DNA of 64,000 nucleotides from Balanoglossus misakiensis (taxonomy: Eukaryota; Hemichordata), in contig CM082581.2 in assembly GCA_040954595.2 (NCBI GenBank), positions 7,936,001 to 8,000,000 of the forward strand, given 5' to 3'. Positions 40,009 to 55,172 of this stretch are shown piece after piece. The notes beneath the pieces were generated by a model that did not search any database, was not told the DNA's origin, and was given only the letters and a program-made list of their open reading frames with translations. The stretch's first letter is position 1, and each line of letters begins with the position of its first letter. A program made the translations under genes and the position numbers.

Positions 40009-40120
40009 GGATGGTGTGCCTTCAGCCATTGTCTTGGTCGTTGAAATCTGAGAGAAATGTCCCCTTTACTAGCGACACAAGTATTATGCCATTTCAATAT
40101 AGAAATCCCCCGATGCTTTG

Positions 40121-40483
40121 TTTATTATTTATTTTTAATTTCATTAGAGGGGATCCAAGTGGTTTATTTTTATCGGATTGACTTTTCTAACATTCCGAAC
40201 AACGAGAGTTAAGAGACTCGTAGGATAGTTTCTAGTTTATTATATTTATTCTCTTACAAACATTACTCGTGTAGACTTATTTTACATGTCAATCACTTAG
40301 GAAGTACAATGAGCCAACGTGATCATACACATGGGGTCATTTTATATTTAGCATCATATGCTACTAACACACGTATGTCAATCGACAGTCAACTCGTAGC
40401 GCAATTTTTCGCGCAATTTGGTTGCATGAGGTAGATTAATTTAAAAATTATGGTCATTAGAAGTATATAGATTTAAAAATAAA
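40121..40483 (+). promoter_or_regulatory. HCL-8 3' UTR: AU-rich element and poly(A) signal
   Basis: TTATTTATT at 40125-40133 inside an A/T-rich run, and AATAAA at 40478-40483. Confidence 0.45.
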
Positions 40484-42425
40484 TTACAAATATGGTCTAG
40501 CAAAAGACTGGATTCAATTTAATTAGCTGACACGCACAAATGCATTCAGCTAGTTTTCCTGGAAAGCACAATTGTATATTTAAAAACTATGTATTGAACA
40601 CGCACTTCATTTTAATTACAAAGTTTTCAAGACAAATGTAGTAAAATCATGCTTTTTAACAAATCAGTGTATTTATGTCTATATCTATGTCGCCATACTC
40701 TGAGAAACGCTAAATTGTGATTCGCATCCTTGTTGGTATGTACAGATCCAGCTGCCCAACTGAAAACTAATAGGATTGTGTCAACCTATTGTAAAGGGTT
40801 TCATGTAAAACAAATCAGAAGTGAGCTTGTGACACCAATGCAGGCATTGCTGTCCTTTTTCCCTCCAGATATCGTCTGAAAACACGTGTCGATTAGGTCT
40901 ATCCCCAAAATAGCAGCAGCTAGCCCATAATGAGAGTGGGGAATGGATGCTGGCCCGCTGACGACAACCGAGAAGAAGCCCGCCATGGATTCGATCGGAC
41001 GTCATCACGCTGACGAAACTGCACCTTGTGGGGTGTGTCCATTATGCATCTCCCCGGGTTAAAGAACTGCATGCGTAGTAGACACTTTACCCAAATGCCG
41101 CCCGGTGTTACAGGTCGCTCCGAAATAGGAGAATGAAATAAATTTGAAAGACTGTCGGCTGATATTAAAGAAATTCGCCCCCATATAGTTCTTGACACAC
41201 TGTTCGCTGGCAAGCTGTAGAAGGGACGCGGCGGAGGATGACCACAGCTTCTTAAACCGTGTTTTGTTGGAGTCTGAGTTTGCCGAAGACGTTATTTAAA
41301 GATTGCGACTGAAGGGTCTCAACTCATAATTTGGGCTCTGTCTCTCACTCTCTATCTCTCTCTCCAACTCTCCCGCTCTGGGCCTGGATTGCTTCTATCT
41401 TTCCAAGGTAGGTACGAATCACATTTCAGACTTCCAAGAAAGATGCCATAGAACGTGGAAGCGATCACATTTGCTGTATAATTCCGTCGTTCCCAGTGAT
41501 GTATGTCGAATCTCGGAAACTGTCCAAAAAGTTTCCGCTAGTTCTGTATTCGATTCGGGCAGATGCTCTCTCTCCTTTATTTCAACCAGAGACAGTCTAC
41601 GTCTCAACGAACATATTGTGATTTCAGAGTAGCCGAATCCAAAACCGCGCCGTGTCATTGCTTGGCAAGGTCCACTCGGTCGCTAATACCCGAATTGGCC
41701 GAAAACAGCCTTAACCCAACTGTGTATGTACATGTACCTCACCACTGCACCCAACCATTTATTTCATAAACACGACGCAATCTGACAAAAATAGTATTGA
41801 ATCGTGAGAAATTCTCGGTGTTGTATCGACAATTGGCTTAAGGCCACAACTCGGTAGAGTTTGTGTTCAAGTAAAGTGTTTGCGTTTAAATATCAAACTG
41901 ATGATTTTATGGAACAAAAGATAAAAAAACCTAGAATTTCCTTTCCCGATATCTTCGCTTCGGCTGAGTTTGAGTTCCTATTAATCATAGTGTTTTGCCT
42001 CAGTGTTCACCAGTGTACATTATACCGTAATATGACCATTAGATCATGAGCTGGGCCGTGGAAAACAAATGAATTAATCTTTTCGAGACTTGAACATAAT
42101 CCCAAAGCAAGTAAATTTCTACTAAAAATGAAGAATTTTAATGCTATCCTTTTGAGAAATATTGACAGTTTTTAAAATGAGCAAAACCATTTCTTGCCGT
42201 GGAACGTAAGTATAGCGTCAGACTATTCTAATGTATACTTGTGGCGGATTTTGAGAGTGGTTCTGATGATGGTCCGATTCTACGGTTTTGACTGCTGGCA
42301 ATGTATTCATATCTATTAGAGCTAAATATTCTCTCTCTATCTCTACCTGTGTGTGTCTCTCTCTCTGTTTCTGTCTGTCTGTCTGTCTGTCTGTCTGTCC
42401 CCCAGCTTCTTCTGTCCTACGACAG
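40484..42425. other. Intergenic HCL-8 to HCL-9
   Basis: No coding exon supported. AAC|GTAAGT at about 42203 could be the donor of a non-coding HCL-9 leader exon. Confidence 0.4.
42372..42399. repeat. (TGTC)n microsatellite before HCL-9 exon
   Basis: About seven TGTC copies after a CT-rich run; together they form the pyrimidine tract of the acceptor at 42425. Confidence 0.85.
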
Positions 42426-42434
42426 GTTTCTCAC

Positions 42435-44270
42435 ATGGCATTCTCGAGACACCTGTTCCTGATGATGGCGCTCTTCTTCGCCGTGTCGCTGAGCACCCCC
42501 AGCCACACATTCTTCCGACTATTGAATACAAACGCGAGACACTTCAAGAGGAATTTCGGCTCGGACAAGAAAAAGATCAGTTTCACCGACCGTATCGTGA
42601 GTGAAGACACAAGCGCCGTACAACTTGGAAAGAAAATAGGCACCGAGTCAATTTATATAAGGCTAAAAGCCTTCAACACGTTACAAAAATTTGTAAGTTG
42701 CAGTTTGGCATCCTTTATAATATTATTAGTTTTGATTCTCGCACTTGGCTGGAAGCGAGTGTAATTCTTATATACATGTATGTTACAACGTCAATATTGC
42801 GAAACAATTTTGGTAAAGACCAGTATTAAATGATCGAAGTATTCGTGTGGTTTATCCACATACAGGGCATGAGTTGGGCTCTGGCAAAGGCAGCTGAGGT
42901 TCCAGTGATGAGCTGATTACGAGTATAGCAGAAGAAACGAAACTAACCTGAATAATGCCACTCACAAGTGTGGGCGATTTATCTCCTTAATAGGGATACT
43001 TTCTCGGAAACGCCCACGTGGTTTAACGACAGGTGAACTAGTATAACTGTCTTATATCGAACCTCTCTTTTTTTAAAGATTAGGGAGCGCTTCGGAAATG
43101 AAAGTCTGGAAACCAGTCTGACAATTGAAGGGCTTCCGCGTGTGTCGAATCCTCGTACAGACGTGGAGTATCTGGCGGTGAGTAGCTGGACCCGGGAACA
43201 GGAAATGTTACGGGGCCAAAAGCAAGCAAGCAATCGAAATTCAATAAAAGTGTGAAGACTAAATGCCAGTTTCGTGAATCGAACACTGTGATATTACGAC
43301 CTGATATTTCTTTGTAATAATATTCTTTTGGGAAATGGGGAGGCGAGTTAGATGAAGATGCAGAGACGCAACGATAGATGCGAGGACATTATACGCGGGA
43401 GATATGAATGAAAACGTTGCTTTTATTATTCACGCAGACTTACAGAGACTGGCCGTCCATGCTGCACGGAACGCTGAAGACAATCGACATCTTCGTGGAG
43501 CACCTATTCGACACCTGGCAGTTTGAAGCAACCCACAACAACACCGAGCAAAACCTGGCACATGACTTCATGTATATCCTGTTACACACATGCCGCCTGC
43601 ATCACCTGGTCGATGAACTGGTGAGTTGGCAATTATTGCAGACAGACTGAAAGGGACATCAGATTTTACCTTTGGCCTCATTTCAAGTATTTTTGTACCG
43701 TGTACCAAAAGCAATTTCTTGTTCTACTCCAACCAGAATGCTGATATACCAGTACTCCAATTGTCAGCATAGCCTAAGAACGTGTAACGGCCATTGTTAT
43801 TGTTGACAAATGAATTCTTGTCCGGACGTGAATTCAAATTTTGCACAAACAAAGTCTTTGCATTCTATTGACGATTTCAGGTGACTGTGTGCGGCTACGG
43901 TCAACATGTGTCCGGCAACTTAAACTCCACTTTTGGTGAGAAGGGCGAAACGATGGCGACCGACGGCCTCAGTGGCCAAGATTACCTTGTCAGGGTCGAC
44001 GAACGTTTCAACACCACGGCCGGAGCCAAAGCGAGAGGGAGACGAAAGTCGGCGACGACCACATCGGGCGCCATTTGTGCCCAAGTCTTCGTGGACGACT
44101 TCGACGTGGGCAAAGTGGTCAGAGGCAGCTTCGACATCCCGAAGAGCAAAGCCCTGCAGCTCGTGGAGACCTTCGTCATTCTCAGAGAATACAGACTCTA
44201 CCTGGGCAAACTACTCATGTATTTTCACATTTTTGAGGAATACTTTAAGGGATGTGACGACATCTTCTAA
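42435..44270 (+). CDS. HCL-9, helical-cytokine-like protein with long basic insert
   Basis: Exons 42435-42692, 43079-43177, 43438-43620 and 43881-44270, all phase 0, give 309 residues, the largest member. Here the whole signal peptide (MAFSRHLFLMMALFFAVSLS) sits in one exon, so the phase-1 intron is lost or lies in the 5' UTR. Helix A is SIYIRLKAFNTLQKF (to 86). Exon 3 (87-119) has IRERFGNESLETSL and EGLPRVSNPR. Exon 4 (120-180) has two helices (LHGTLKTIDIFVEHLF; FMYILLHTCRLHHLVDEL) and an NNT site. The last exon (181-309) has an insert of about 75 residues before the final helix (ALQLVETFVILREYRLYLG), with GAKARGRRKSA, a possible convertase cleavage site. The acceptor is at 42425 in a CT/TGTC repeat. 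Confidence 0.78.
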
Positions 44271-44361
44271 AAAATACCGCAAGTTCACGGACGAATCCAA
44301 GCAGAAGATCTGTTCTCGTTAAGTGTAATTTGTTTAGGGCCAAAGCTACATCTGTTACATA

Positions 44362-44990
44362 TTATTTATTGGTGACGGATGATTTCAAGTCCGGGCTCGA
44401 ATTCAATTGTCAGCATTCAGATGAATACCAAAAGTCTTAAAAAGACTTTGGTGACACTTTTGAGGTTGGCAATATTATGAACGTTTCCCTTTCGTTCGGT
44501 CCCCCTTTCCTAATACATATAGATAAGCTGTAGTATTTGTCAGATTTACCAGAATACTTATTGCTTTATAAAATTGATATTATTGTGGCCAAAATAATTA
44601 AGACATTGAGACCAAAGTGATTCATTTGCCTTGTATCACTGCGATGATAGTCGACATTTACTATTTTATGAATATTTATTGATATGTGTGAATTTGCATA
44701 ATTTATATATTTTTCGAGTTATCCTATTTAAAATATCTCACTCCACGCCTTTCGAATTTGACAAATACTGCTTTTCAGTATTTTACAATCATGATGTAAT
44801 GTAGCTGCACTGATAAAGTGCATATTGTAGACTTTGCTTATTGATGATACCACAAACTTAACCACTGCCATTATCCATATATATTTCCGTGTGTATAAAA
44901 CAAGTTGAAAATGTGACAGAATCAAGTAAAGGATAGCGTTTAACCGATCAATGCAATGATATAATTATATGGTTGTCATACGTTAATAAA
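44362..44990 (+). promoter_or_regulatory. HCL-9 3' UTR: AU-rich element and poly(A) signal
   Basis: TTATTTATT at 44362-44370 and AATAAA at 44985-44990. Confidence 0.45.
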
Positions 44991-47900
44991 TTGTACATAC
45001 TTTCAAAACCCAAGCAGGTGACTATGATTCAGTTTTCTATCGTGACCTCTGAAAACAGAAGACTAGATGTTTATTGAATTTTTACACTATTATGTCATAC
45101 TTGGTATGTATATCTTAAGTCATTATTCGCCTTCTCGTTTTAGACGAAAGGCTACTTTAGGCTAATCGTTATGTTGGAAAGATACTCTAAGGTTACAGAA
45201 TATGGCAGTTGGTTATTACACATACATGTACATGTAGCATAAACTATTGAAAGATTGATTCTTTGTCGGTAATTTTTCATACTTTGCTACATGTACATTT
45301 AAGGGATGTTCATGATGTTCAGTAGTATCTACACGTATTAAAGATAGAATTAAATCTAAGCTCAGAATAATTAATCTTTATGACAAATAAATGAGTTTCT
45401 ACCGTCTCTCTCCGAGTCTGTTGTCCTGACATACATGTATACTATTTTCCTGACTGTCTTGTTGCATTTTCCCGCCTCTCCCTGACGTTTGAAGATGCAT
45501 AATCTGCTCGTTGTTCGTGTGGGTGTTATTTAATTTATTTCACTTTGATTTGGTTTTGTATGAAAGTAGATTAATTTATTAATACATGTTCAATAACGCC
45601 CACATTTTATTTTCAATTTACGCAACCACAACAGAACGTTTCTCTGAGAGACTGCAAAACCCGGCGTACACGTAAACAGGGTATAATTTCTATGGTGATA
45701 CCGGTTTCTGCTTCCTGGTCGTTTGGAAGGGAAATATAACTGACTGTTTCTACTACTCTGCCGCTTCGCCAATTCATCTCAGCGTTTAGGGATCCGGGCA
45801 ATTTTGTAACGTACATGTAGTTGAAACTCGCTATACTATCACTTTGGTAAAATATACAATGTAATTGCGTTGAGCATTAAATTCGGATTTCAAAATAAAT
45901 GAATATGAGTGTATTTTTTCTTGTAGCGCCATTCCCGCCAGTTCAGAATCGATCCGAAAGTCTTAATTTTATACCTCCAGAGGGCGAAATATATAAAAAG
46001 GGACTGCGCTGAAACATGATTATACACAGGTCGAAAGAACAACTATCCGCCTAACATGCACAAATCAAAAGATTCGAAAAACTCACGACAGGTCAGCTCT
46101 TGGGGACGTTACTCGATCCTCATGCCATAGCAACCAGTGTTTCTGTCGGGTGACATTGATAAGGGGTAAATAACGGGCAATGTTAATTTACGGTCGCGCT
46201 AATGTCTGTACGGATAGCCTCAGACAAGGGGGATACGGTTGTGAGAGACAGAATAGACAGTAAATTGCGTTTCTTGAACCAGAATGTCCTTTAAATCATC
46301 AACAATTCTGGCTGTTTCATCTTCTAATGTCTTTCAGGGAAGTCGACGGGACTTTCCCGCTGAAGCCGTACAATGATCGACATTCGAGATCGCGTGGCGA
46401 AAACACGATATTATCGTTTGGCATTATTCATGAGCTGTACACGCCAGGGTGAATTTCCGTTCATGACATAGTGTAATGTGTTTTTCGCATTAACATGATG
46501 AATACCGTCGTCAACTAAACCCAGCTCGCGTGCAGTGCTGTTTAACCGAACAGAAAACTGTGTCACAGCAACACATGAAATGATGACAGAGTATACTTGA
46601 GACCATGTAGCTATTTTTCCGACATGGTACATCTTTTGGGGACATGCACTGATTTTGCATGATCAGAATGATGACCACAGAGACATTACTACATGTATAG
46701 TCAGTACAGTACAGTACAGTACAGTACAGTACAGTACAGTACAGTACAGTACAGTACAGTACAGTACAGTACAGTACAGTACAGTACAGTACAGTACAGT
46801 ACAGTACAGTACAGTACAGTACAGTACAGTACAGTACAGTACAGTACAGTACAGTACAGTACAGTACAGTACAGTACAGTACAGTACTGTTATAGGATAG
46901 ACTAGAATATGACCTCTGCGTATGTTCATACTATAAAAAATTACTTTCACAAACGATGCGCTGTGTTCTATGGTAGTACTCAGGCGCAGCCAGTATAACA
47001 AAATACTGCATTAAAACACCAGTTTTGTTGCTGATAACGACAAATCCCTTCAGCTGAATTAAAGGTGCATCTCTGTTAAGGATTGGACATGGCGATATTA
47101 CGAAATCCTGCATTAGTCATTATATTTTAAACGACTGGGGTCGTGAACAGCAAATCCTTACAAGTCACATTTGTAAGCCTTCCTTCGAGAGCCAATGTTC
47201 TTGACCGTCCTTGCTGACGATACGTAATTTGTGTATCACGGAGACGTCCAGTACTAAATGAAACATTCAAGTTGTGTCGTCAAAAGACTCAGGGACAACC
47301 CTTTCCGTCCGAATTCGGGACTGACTCGGAGAGGCTCTGTACTCCCCAATTACACAGACTCGGCGACAATAGCCGTGTGCATCACGTTTGGGTCCCAGAT
47401 TTGCAATAAAACAACAAGAACAAGAACGAAATAATTTCTACGACACATTCCGTTAACAAGGGTTGATATATGATATATTACATTCGGACCATTTTTTTTC
47501 CGCGCATGGGACAGTATTGATATCAAGTAACGGGGCTATAGTATCCAGATGATCGTGTAATTCTTTGTGGCTCACTGCTGTACTTCGACATGTGTAAGTG
47601 TTTATTTTCGGCAGATTTGCGGGAACACGGCTACATCGATACTTTTGATGCGGATGTAATCTGTGTGCCGCCCGGTTTATACACAAGTCAGGGAAACGGG
47701 CGAAGTAGGCAGCGCCCCTTTCAGCCATGGTGTAACGCAAGACGCGTGGTTCTTGTGTCGGGAATAAAGGTGTGCGAAATGTAATCTCAGGTGATCTGAT
47801 TACGTTGTCGTTTGGTCTCTGAAAAGGAAATCGTGACTAGTCATCCAATTATTTTAGGCGATAATGAAAATAAAATTAGTACTGTAATTTCCGCTGTTTT

Positions 47901-48033
47901 CCCAATTTAACGGTGCATGTATTAGAGAAACTGTTTGAAATAGAAAATTATTTATATCTGTCTTTTTTTTCTAAGAATTCTCTTCAAGTCAACTAAGATG
48001 AAAGCGATTTTCCCGAAGCCTCAGATGGGCAGT
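44991..48033. other. Intergenic HCL-9 to HCL-10
   Basis: Holds the (ACAGT)n repeat. TATATAAAAAGGG at 45990-46002 looks like a promoter, but no family exon follows it. No other gene seen. Confidence 0.45.
46701..46887. repeat. (ACAGT)n pentanucleotide satellite
   Basis: About 37 perfect copies of ACAGT. Open frames on both strands here are repeat artefacts. Confidence 0.98.
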
Positions 48034-48041
48034 TATATAAA
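48034..48041 (+). promoter_or_regulatory. HCL-10 TATA box
   Basis: TATATAAA, 114 bases before the HCL-10 ATG. Confidence 0.6.
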
Positions 48042-48154
48042 GGGGTTCCAATTAATGAACATGTAATACATTTCGACTTCTTCGAGTTCAAAGCTTTGCA
48101 AATTACACGTTTAACTTGATAATAAGGCGACGATTTCACTATTTCGCGTCCGAT

Positions 48155-50137
48155 ATGGCAGTTCACAATCTAGGTTTCGTTCTCACCGGTAAGTCATGTT
48201 CACCGATCGGTTGTACCTGGTAGATCGACAGCCCTTTGTCTTGCCTTCCGGCCGATAGATATTAGAGCTGCAAGAAACCTTTGAATGTATTTCTGGTTCT
48301 ACCTTCAATCAAGCTGATTTATCTGAGTTTGAATCTGAAACATACCGTGGTTACTCCTATCCCCGGTTTATTTCTCACCCACAGCGCGCGCTCTGAAGAC
48401 GCTTTGGCATTGACCACGCGACTGCGTTAGAAGCCATCTTCAAACTATCGGGAGTTACTTTAATCTAGAGATTGCGATGTCGTTTATTTAGGATTCATTT
48501 ATTTAAAATTAATTGTCGATGTTTAGTGACCCCCTCGTGGCCCAAGATAAGTCATGCTTTCAACTGAGGCTGTTTTCTTTATTACACTTTCGCTTAATAT
48601 GTTTGTTATTCATTTCTCACACAAATGCAAAAGTGACGAAAACCGAGAGACGTCAATATGCGATGCATCCTTATGAAGTCTATAACTGGAATTCCTAGAA
48701 TCCAATGCCAAGTTCGATACAGCCGTTCGAACCATTGGTAGTGCCTTGGGCGAATTGAAAACGGTGAACATATTACTATTATAGATATCCCTAGATTAGG
48801 TTTGCAGTTGCAGAAACAATCAAAATAACGTGATCATGTTTTACTTATGCCCGCAGGGATAGCGTTTATCCTGTCTTTTTGCGGTCTCGGCCAACCAAGG
48901 CCGTTTACATGCGTCATCGAGCGACAGGCCTTTCGCGGCACGGGCTTCACCATAGCCGACTCCGTATGCGCTCTGACAAAGCTGGCCGTGCATCTACAAG
49001 AAACCACGCACGACACTGTTGTTACTCTGGTGAGTGTAAATCCAATCCATTCCAATCCAAACAAATGACCTGTTTGTGGCTTTCAATAACATCGCTGTCT
49101 GATTTTGTCGATTCGTACAGGAAAGTGAATACCCCGACATCGTGTCTGATGGTGCACTAATTGATGGTTATTGTCAATGTCAAGATTGCACCTGGCTAGA
49201 TTCGCTGAACCAGCGTCCACGGAACAGGGCTTATGTCATCAGACTGGAGGTGAGAGTTGGGGGTGTCTATTCCATAATAACGTAAAGCTAGCTAGTGTTA
49301 AGACGGGACTCCAGTATCAGTGTTAAGTTCTCGAGGAAGGAAAATAAGGGTCAGGGGTGAAATGTCTCAGTGGGCATTGGTTGTGAATACATGCACTTTT
49401 TCTTTGCCCCTCCTGTCTGCCTGTCACCTGTGAAAGAGAACTGACGGGAAAAGACTCGCGCCACCAATCAACAGGTGGTCATTGCAGCCTGCATTTTTTT
49501 TCGATTACTCCATGTCACGTGTCCGCATACAAATGAAGAGCAATGATTTAGGTGATAATCGTCTGTCCAAGACAGTTCATCGACTTTTCTCTATTATTAT
49601 TTTGACACAGAGGCAGTTATGCAATGGTCACTCCCTTTCACACTTGTGGCAAAACGCCTTCAGGAACAATTACCGACAGCTGGAAATTTTCAAACACCTC
49701 ATACTACGCAGCAGCACAACGAGGGCGACAGGGGGCCTCCTGGGCCAGCTTGTCTTTCAGATCACCAGAATGCAAGCAAAAATCTACGACACGGTGAGTT
49801 TTACGTTCTAGAAAGTCATTTTTACTTTGGGATACTCTACAAAGTGAAATCAATCAAACTCGGTCTGTTGAGCTAACCGAATATTATTAAAAACATTTTC
49901 CACCATTTCACCTGAAAACTTTGCACTCAACAGATGTTACTTTTTGGGATGGGCGATACTACATCAGTAATCAATACAGACTTACCCGAGTTCCCCGCCG
50001 AATGTGACGATGCCGTGCATTTGGCTGCCATATTACGTCGGCTGCAACTTTTCGAGACTCAAATGAAGAAGGAAGTTGAACTATTGGATTTAATGGTGAA
50101 CGATGACACAGGACTGGAACAGGCCTCGAGGTGTTAA
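48155..50137 (+). CDS. HCL-10, secreted helical-cytokine-like protein
   Basis: Exons 48155-48188, 48857-49029, 49121-49249, 49611-49793 and 49934-50137, phases 1-0-0-0, give 240 residues. The signal peptide is MAVHNLGFVLTG (glycine codon split), then IAFILSFCGLG. Helix A is TIADSVCALTKLAVHLQETT (to residue 69). Exon 3 (70-112) is longer than in relatives and has a CQCQDC cluster. Exon 4 (113-173) has FRNNYRQLEIFKHLIL, which echoes HRNNFQIFQRFVQVL of HCL-2, and LLGQLVFQITRMQAKIYDT. Exon 5 (174-240) has CDDAVHLAAILRRLQLFETQ as last helix and ends with C. Cysteines in exons 2, 3, 4 and 5 could form disulfides. Last member of the array; AATAAA follows at 50402-50407. Confidence 0.8.
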
Positions 50138-51210
50138 GTGCGCATGTTCGTATGATACATGTACATTGACCAATATTTGAACTCTTACCTAATAATACAT
50201 ATTTATGATTGTCTACACGTATATGATCTGATTGTATAACCACTTTTGAATTTTCAAATGCATTTTAGCGAGTAGATTTATAGATATTTTAACTGTAGTT
50301 CAAGTTTCAGTGTTTGATTCTAAGCAGATGAAAACCAAATAATCTCAAAACGTGTCACTCACAGGTGCAAAAGTCGTACTCATGTACTTAGGGATTTTTG
50401 CAATAAAATCCCTGAAATGAATTAATCTCTGCGTTATAATAACGTTTCGAAGTTGGTATGTTTCAATACCGTATATGCTCATCGTTCGCTCGCATAGAAA
50501 TTAAAAATTGAATTATTTTAACCAAGTATAAATATTTTTATTTATATTAAATATGTTCTTTGACATAACTATATACAGATGGAAATTCAAATTAACTTTT
50601 ATAGTGTGAATGTGACTAAAATATTTCACTGCTTTTAGTAACTTATACTAAGGTGCGGTGTAACCCTTAAAATGCGTGACTTGTCATTGAAATGCGTTGT
50701 ACATGTATGTAGTTTGTTTGCTTGCTCCACTGTAGAGGGAGACATTTCCGGTGCATTTAGCCATTACTGTGTAAACCATAAACAGTCGATAGAAATAAAG
50801 AACACTGATTGTCGACGCGGCTTATTGTCTTTTGTGCATCAAGTTTTATTTCGTCAAATCAAAGTACATGTACACAAACGATGAAAACTCACTACGCCCA
50901 CACTGTCGGTTGGGAAGGGAGACCGTGGTGAATCTGCGGTTTATGTTTCAAAGGGCGGTTCATCAACGTTCATATGTAAGAACGTATTATGATTACATTC
51001 GAAGGCCGGGTGCATTCTGCTCAAAGCGAATGCTCAGTAGTGACGGTGCCAGAAAGCCGACGACAGGAAAAAATTCACATTGCTCCGCTATTGGGTAAAA
51101 TTAATTGAAACTGACAAGTTGCCATATTTACACATATTTACACTTGTTAATGACCAAGAACAACGTTTTTGACAGCGTCTTCATTTGTTCCAAAAAATGC
51201 TTCACCTAAT
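50138..51210. other. Convergent spacer between HCL-10 and GST 1
   Basis: HCL-10 poly(A) signal AATAAA at 50402-50407; a possible minus-strand signal for the GST (TTTATT at 50845-50850). TTATTTATA at 50538-50546 lies past the HCL-10 signal. No gene. Confidence 0.5.
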
Positions 51211-53399
51211 CTAGTTTGACTTGGCGAAGTAGTCTTGCAGCTTGGGTATGTCGGCCACCCTCTGTTTGAGCGCCATCAGGCAGGGAATGTCGAACTCCGA
51301 AGCTAACGATTTCCCCTTTTGTTCCAGCACCACGGTAGCTGCTGAAACGAACCCGTAGATGGCAAAGTCGGCGACCGTCACCTGCGAGAGTCAAGCAAAC
51401 CAAAAATGAAGGCAGACTCAGCAATGGCCACGGTCCGTGAGAAAAGACCGTAAGCGCATGATAGCCGTCGTGTTACTTGCCCCTATTAGTACCATCGCCA
51501 TATTACCTGTTGACCCTTGACACTTTTGGGCATACTTACACTGTCTCCAACAATCCACATTTTGCCGTCATTATTTCCTTTCAGAATCTTTTCCAGGGGG
51601 TCGAGATTAGTCTTGAACGTTTTCATCACCTTTTCTGCGACCTCCTCCTGCAATAGTCAGAAGTCTCAGGGTAACCCGCCTTTACTTAATAATTGATAAC
51701 AAATAGTGGACGTATGAACCAATGTCTAATATAAAAAGAGGGTTGTGCCTTCTGCCAGGATGCCACCTGTATACACACGTGCGTTGTGACCAATATTGTA
51801 AAGAGTAAAAACAAGAAGTGTATTTATTATCCCCAGAGCTGGCGCTGTCATGCGCAGCCGCAGGCCGTGGACAGACGCGTCATCACGCCAACTTTGGATA
51901 TGACTTACCGCTTCGTCTGGTGAAGCACCAAACAGTTTGACAGCGCCGTCCATGAGTGAAGCGTACGCGCCGAGTACCTCGTCAACCTTCGCCTTCTCTA
52001 GTGAAGTTGTGCCATCAAGACCTACGCATACATATACACCAAGAAATGATAAAAGACACAATCAACAATGATTCAATCGTTTGTCGTGGTCAAGAAAAAA
52101 AGAAATTGAATTCTACGATACACAACAATTGTCCCCATACTCTTGACTCGTTTGTTACTGGAGCAAATAAATGAGGCAAGTCTAACCTGAAACAGCGGCA
52201 GCGTAACGAACGACGGCCATACTCTGTGATATCTCCTCGCCATCGACTTCAAGCCAAGGTAGACTGGCTAACTTGTAGATAGTACTATCGTCAGCACAGT
52301 TTGAAACAGCTGTAAAAAGATAAAATGTACAATTTATATCGACGGCTGTAACTTTTTAAATTGCAAACTAGAGCTTTGATAAGATTTAAACTGTAGAAGC
52401 GCCGCAGTGTCGCTGTATTGCATTGCACTGATCAAGTCCTTTCATGAAATTTGAACAAAAACAAGAGATGCTCACTTTTTGACCACTGGGGGGCAGTTGC
52501 GCGTGAGCGGCGGTCGCGCTAAGGGGCCTCACTCGCCAAGACAGTGCAAATAACTTGGCGTGCCTGCTAGCGGAGCACAAAGTGGGTGAGGTTTCTTTGC
52601 AAAGTCGCCCAGAGCAAATATTGAGAATTTAGCAGTTTGTTTGAAAAGTGCCACATCATTGCCGTTAAGTAACATCATTAACACAACAACGACGACAAAC
52701 TCTTGTCCTTCAGCATCCGAATGTGATTGGTGCAGAGGTTAGCGTTGTGATCGGTTGCCTAGCAGCTAATTAGTTTATGAATGAATGAAATGACTTTGCG
52801 AATTTTACACAGCTCTTTCGCAAAACACTATTATACACTGTAGTTGCCTACTGTACCACCGTGCATATGCTTACCCTGCAGATATCGAGACAGATTTGTA
52901 TGCAAACATATTTTGTAATCATCAACGGAATAAACCCTGGACATGAAAACTCAAAGACGATCTACACATACAAAACGTATACTTTTAATTATATGTAACT
53001 GATGGTTTAAAATGTATAATTAACGCAAATATTATTTTGTAACAAGGCTAAATATTTTACGATGAAAGATTCATGTAACTGGAAATTTCACTGCACAACA
53101 CGCAATTGCATTTTTCGTTATTATATATGGCAAAATTCTGAAAATAATAAACTGTTTCATAGCTGTTTGGTTTGTTGTTTTACGCCCTAGCTGCTTGGTT
53201 GATTACATTACTTCCTCTAATCCCCTATCATGTTTTTTGTAAGATGTAAACTTTCTCACATACCTTCTTTCATAGCCCCCCATTCTTCAAACGGGACCCG
53301 CTTGTCTTCGAACGCGATATCGGCGTGCGTGAAGCAGAGACGGGCGGCCTCGGCTCGTCCTGCCAGTGGAAAGTACGTCAGCTTGATAGACTGGGGCAT
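51211..53399 (-). CDS. Sigma-class glutathione S-transferase 1 (prostaglandin D synthase-like)
   Basis: Five minus-strand exons in coding order: 53264-53399, 52187-52309, 51909-52021, 51540-51647 and 51211-51381; 216 residues, the normal length for the class. It should conjugate glutathione to electrophiles in the cytosol; relatives include hematopoietic prostaglandin D synthase and S-crystallins. The N-terminal thioredoxin-like domain starts IKLTYFPLAGRAEAARL, with the expected catalytic tyrosine at residue 9. The glutathione-binding LPWLEVDGEEISQS carries the cis-proline and the QS pair. The helical domain has GDSVTVADFAIYGFV and ends IPKLQDYFAKSN. Intron phases 1-1-0-0. All exons join in frame without breaks, so the gene looks intact. 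Confidence 0.95.

Positions 53400-55172
<1,773 letters not shown>

Noticed and set aside
45990-46002. TATATAAAAAGGG as the promoter of an eleventh HCL gene
   Set aside because: No signal-peptide exon with a phase-1 donor and no family exons follow before HCL-10.
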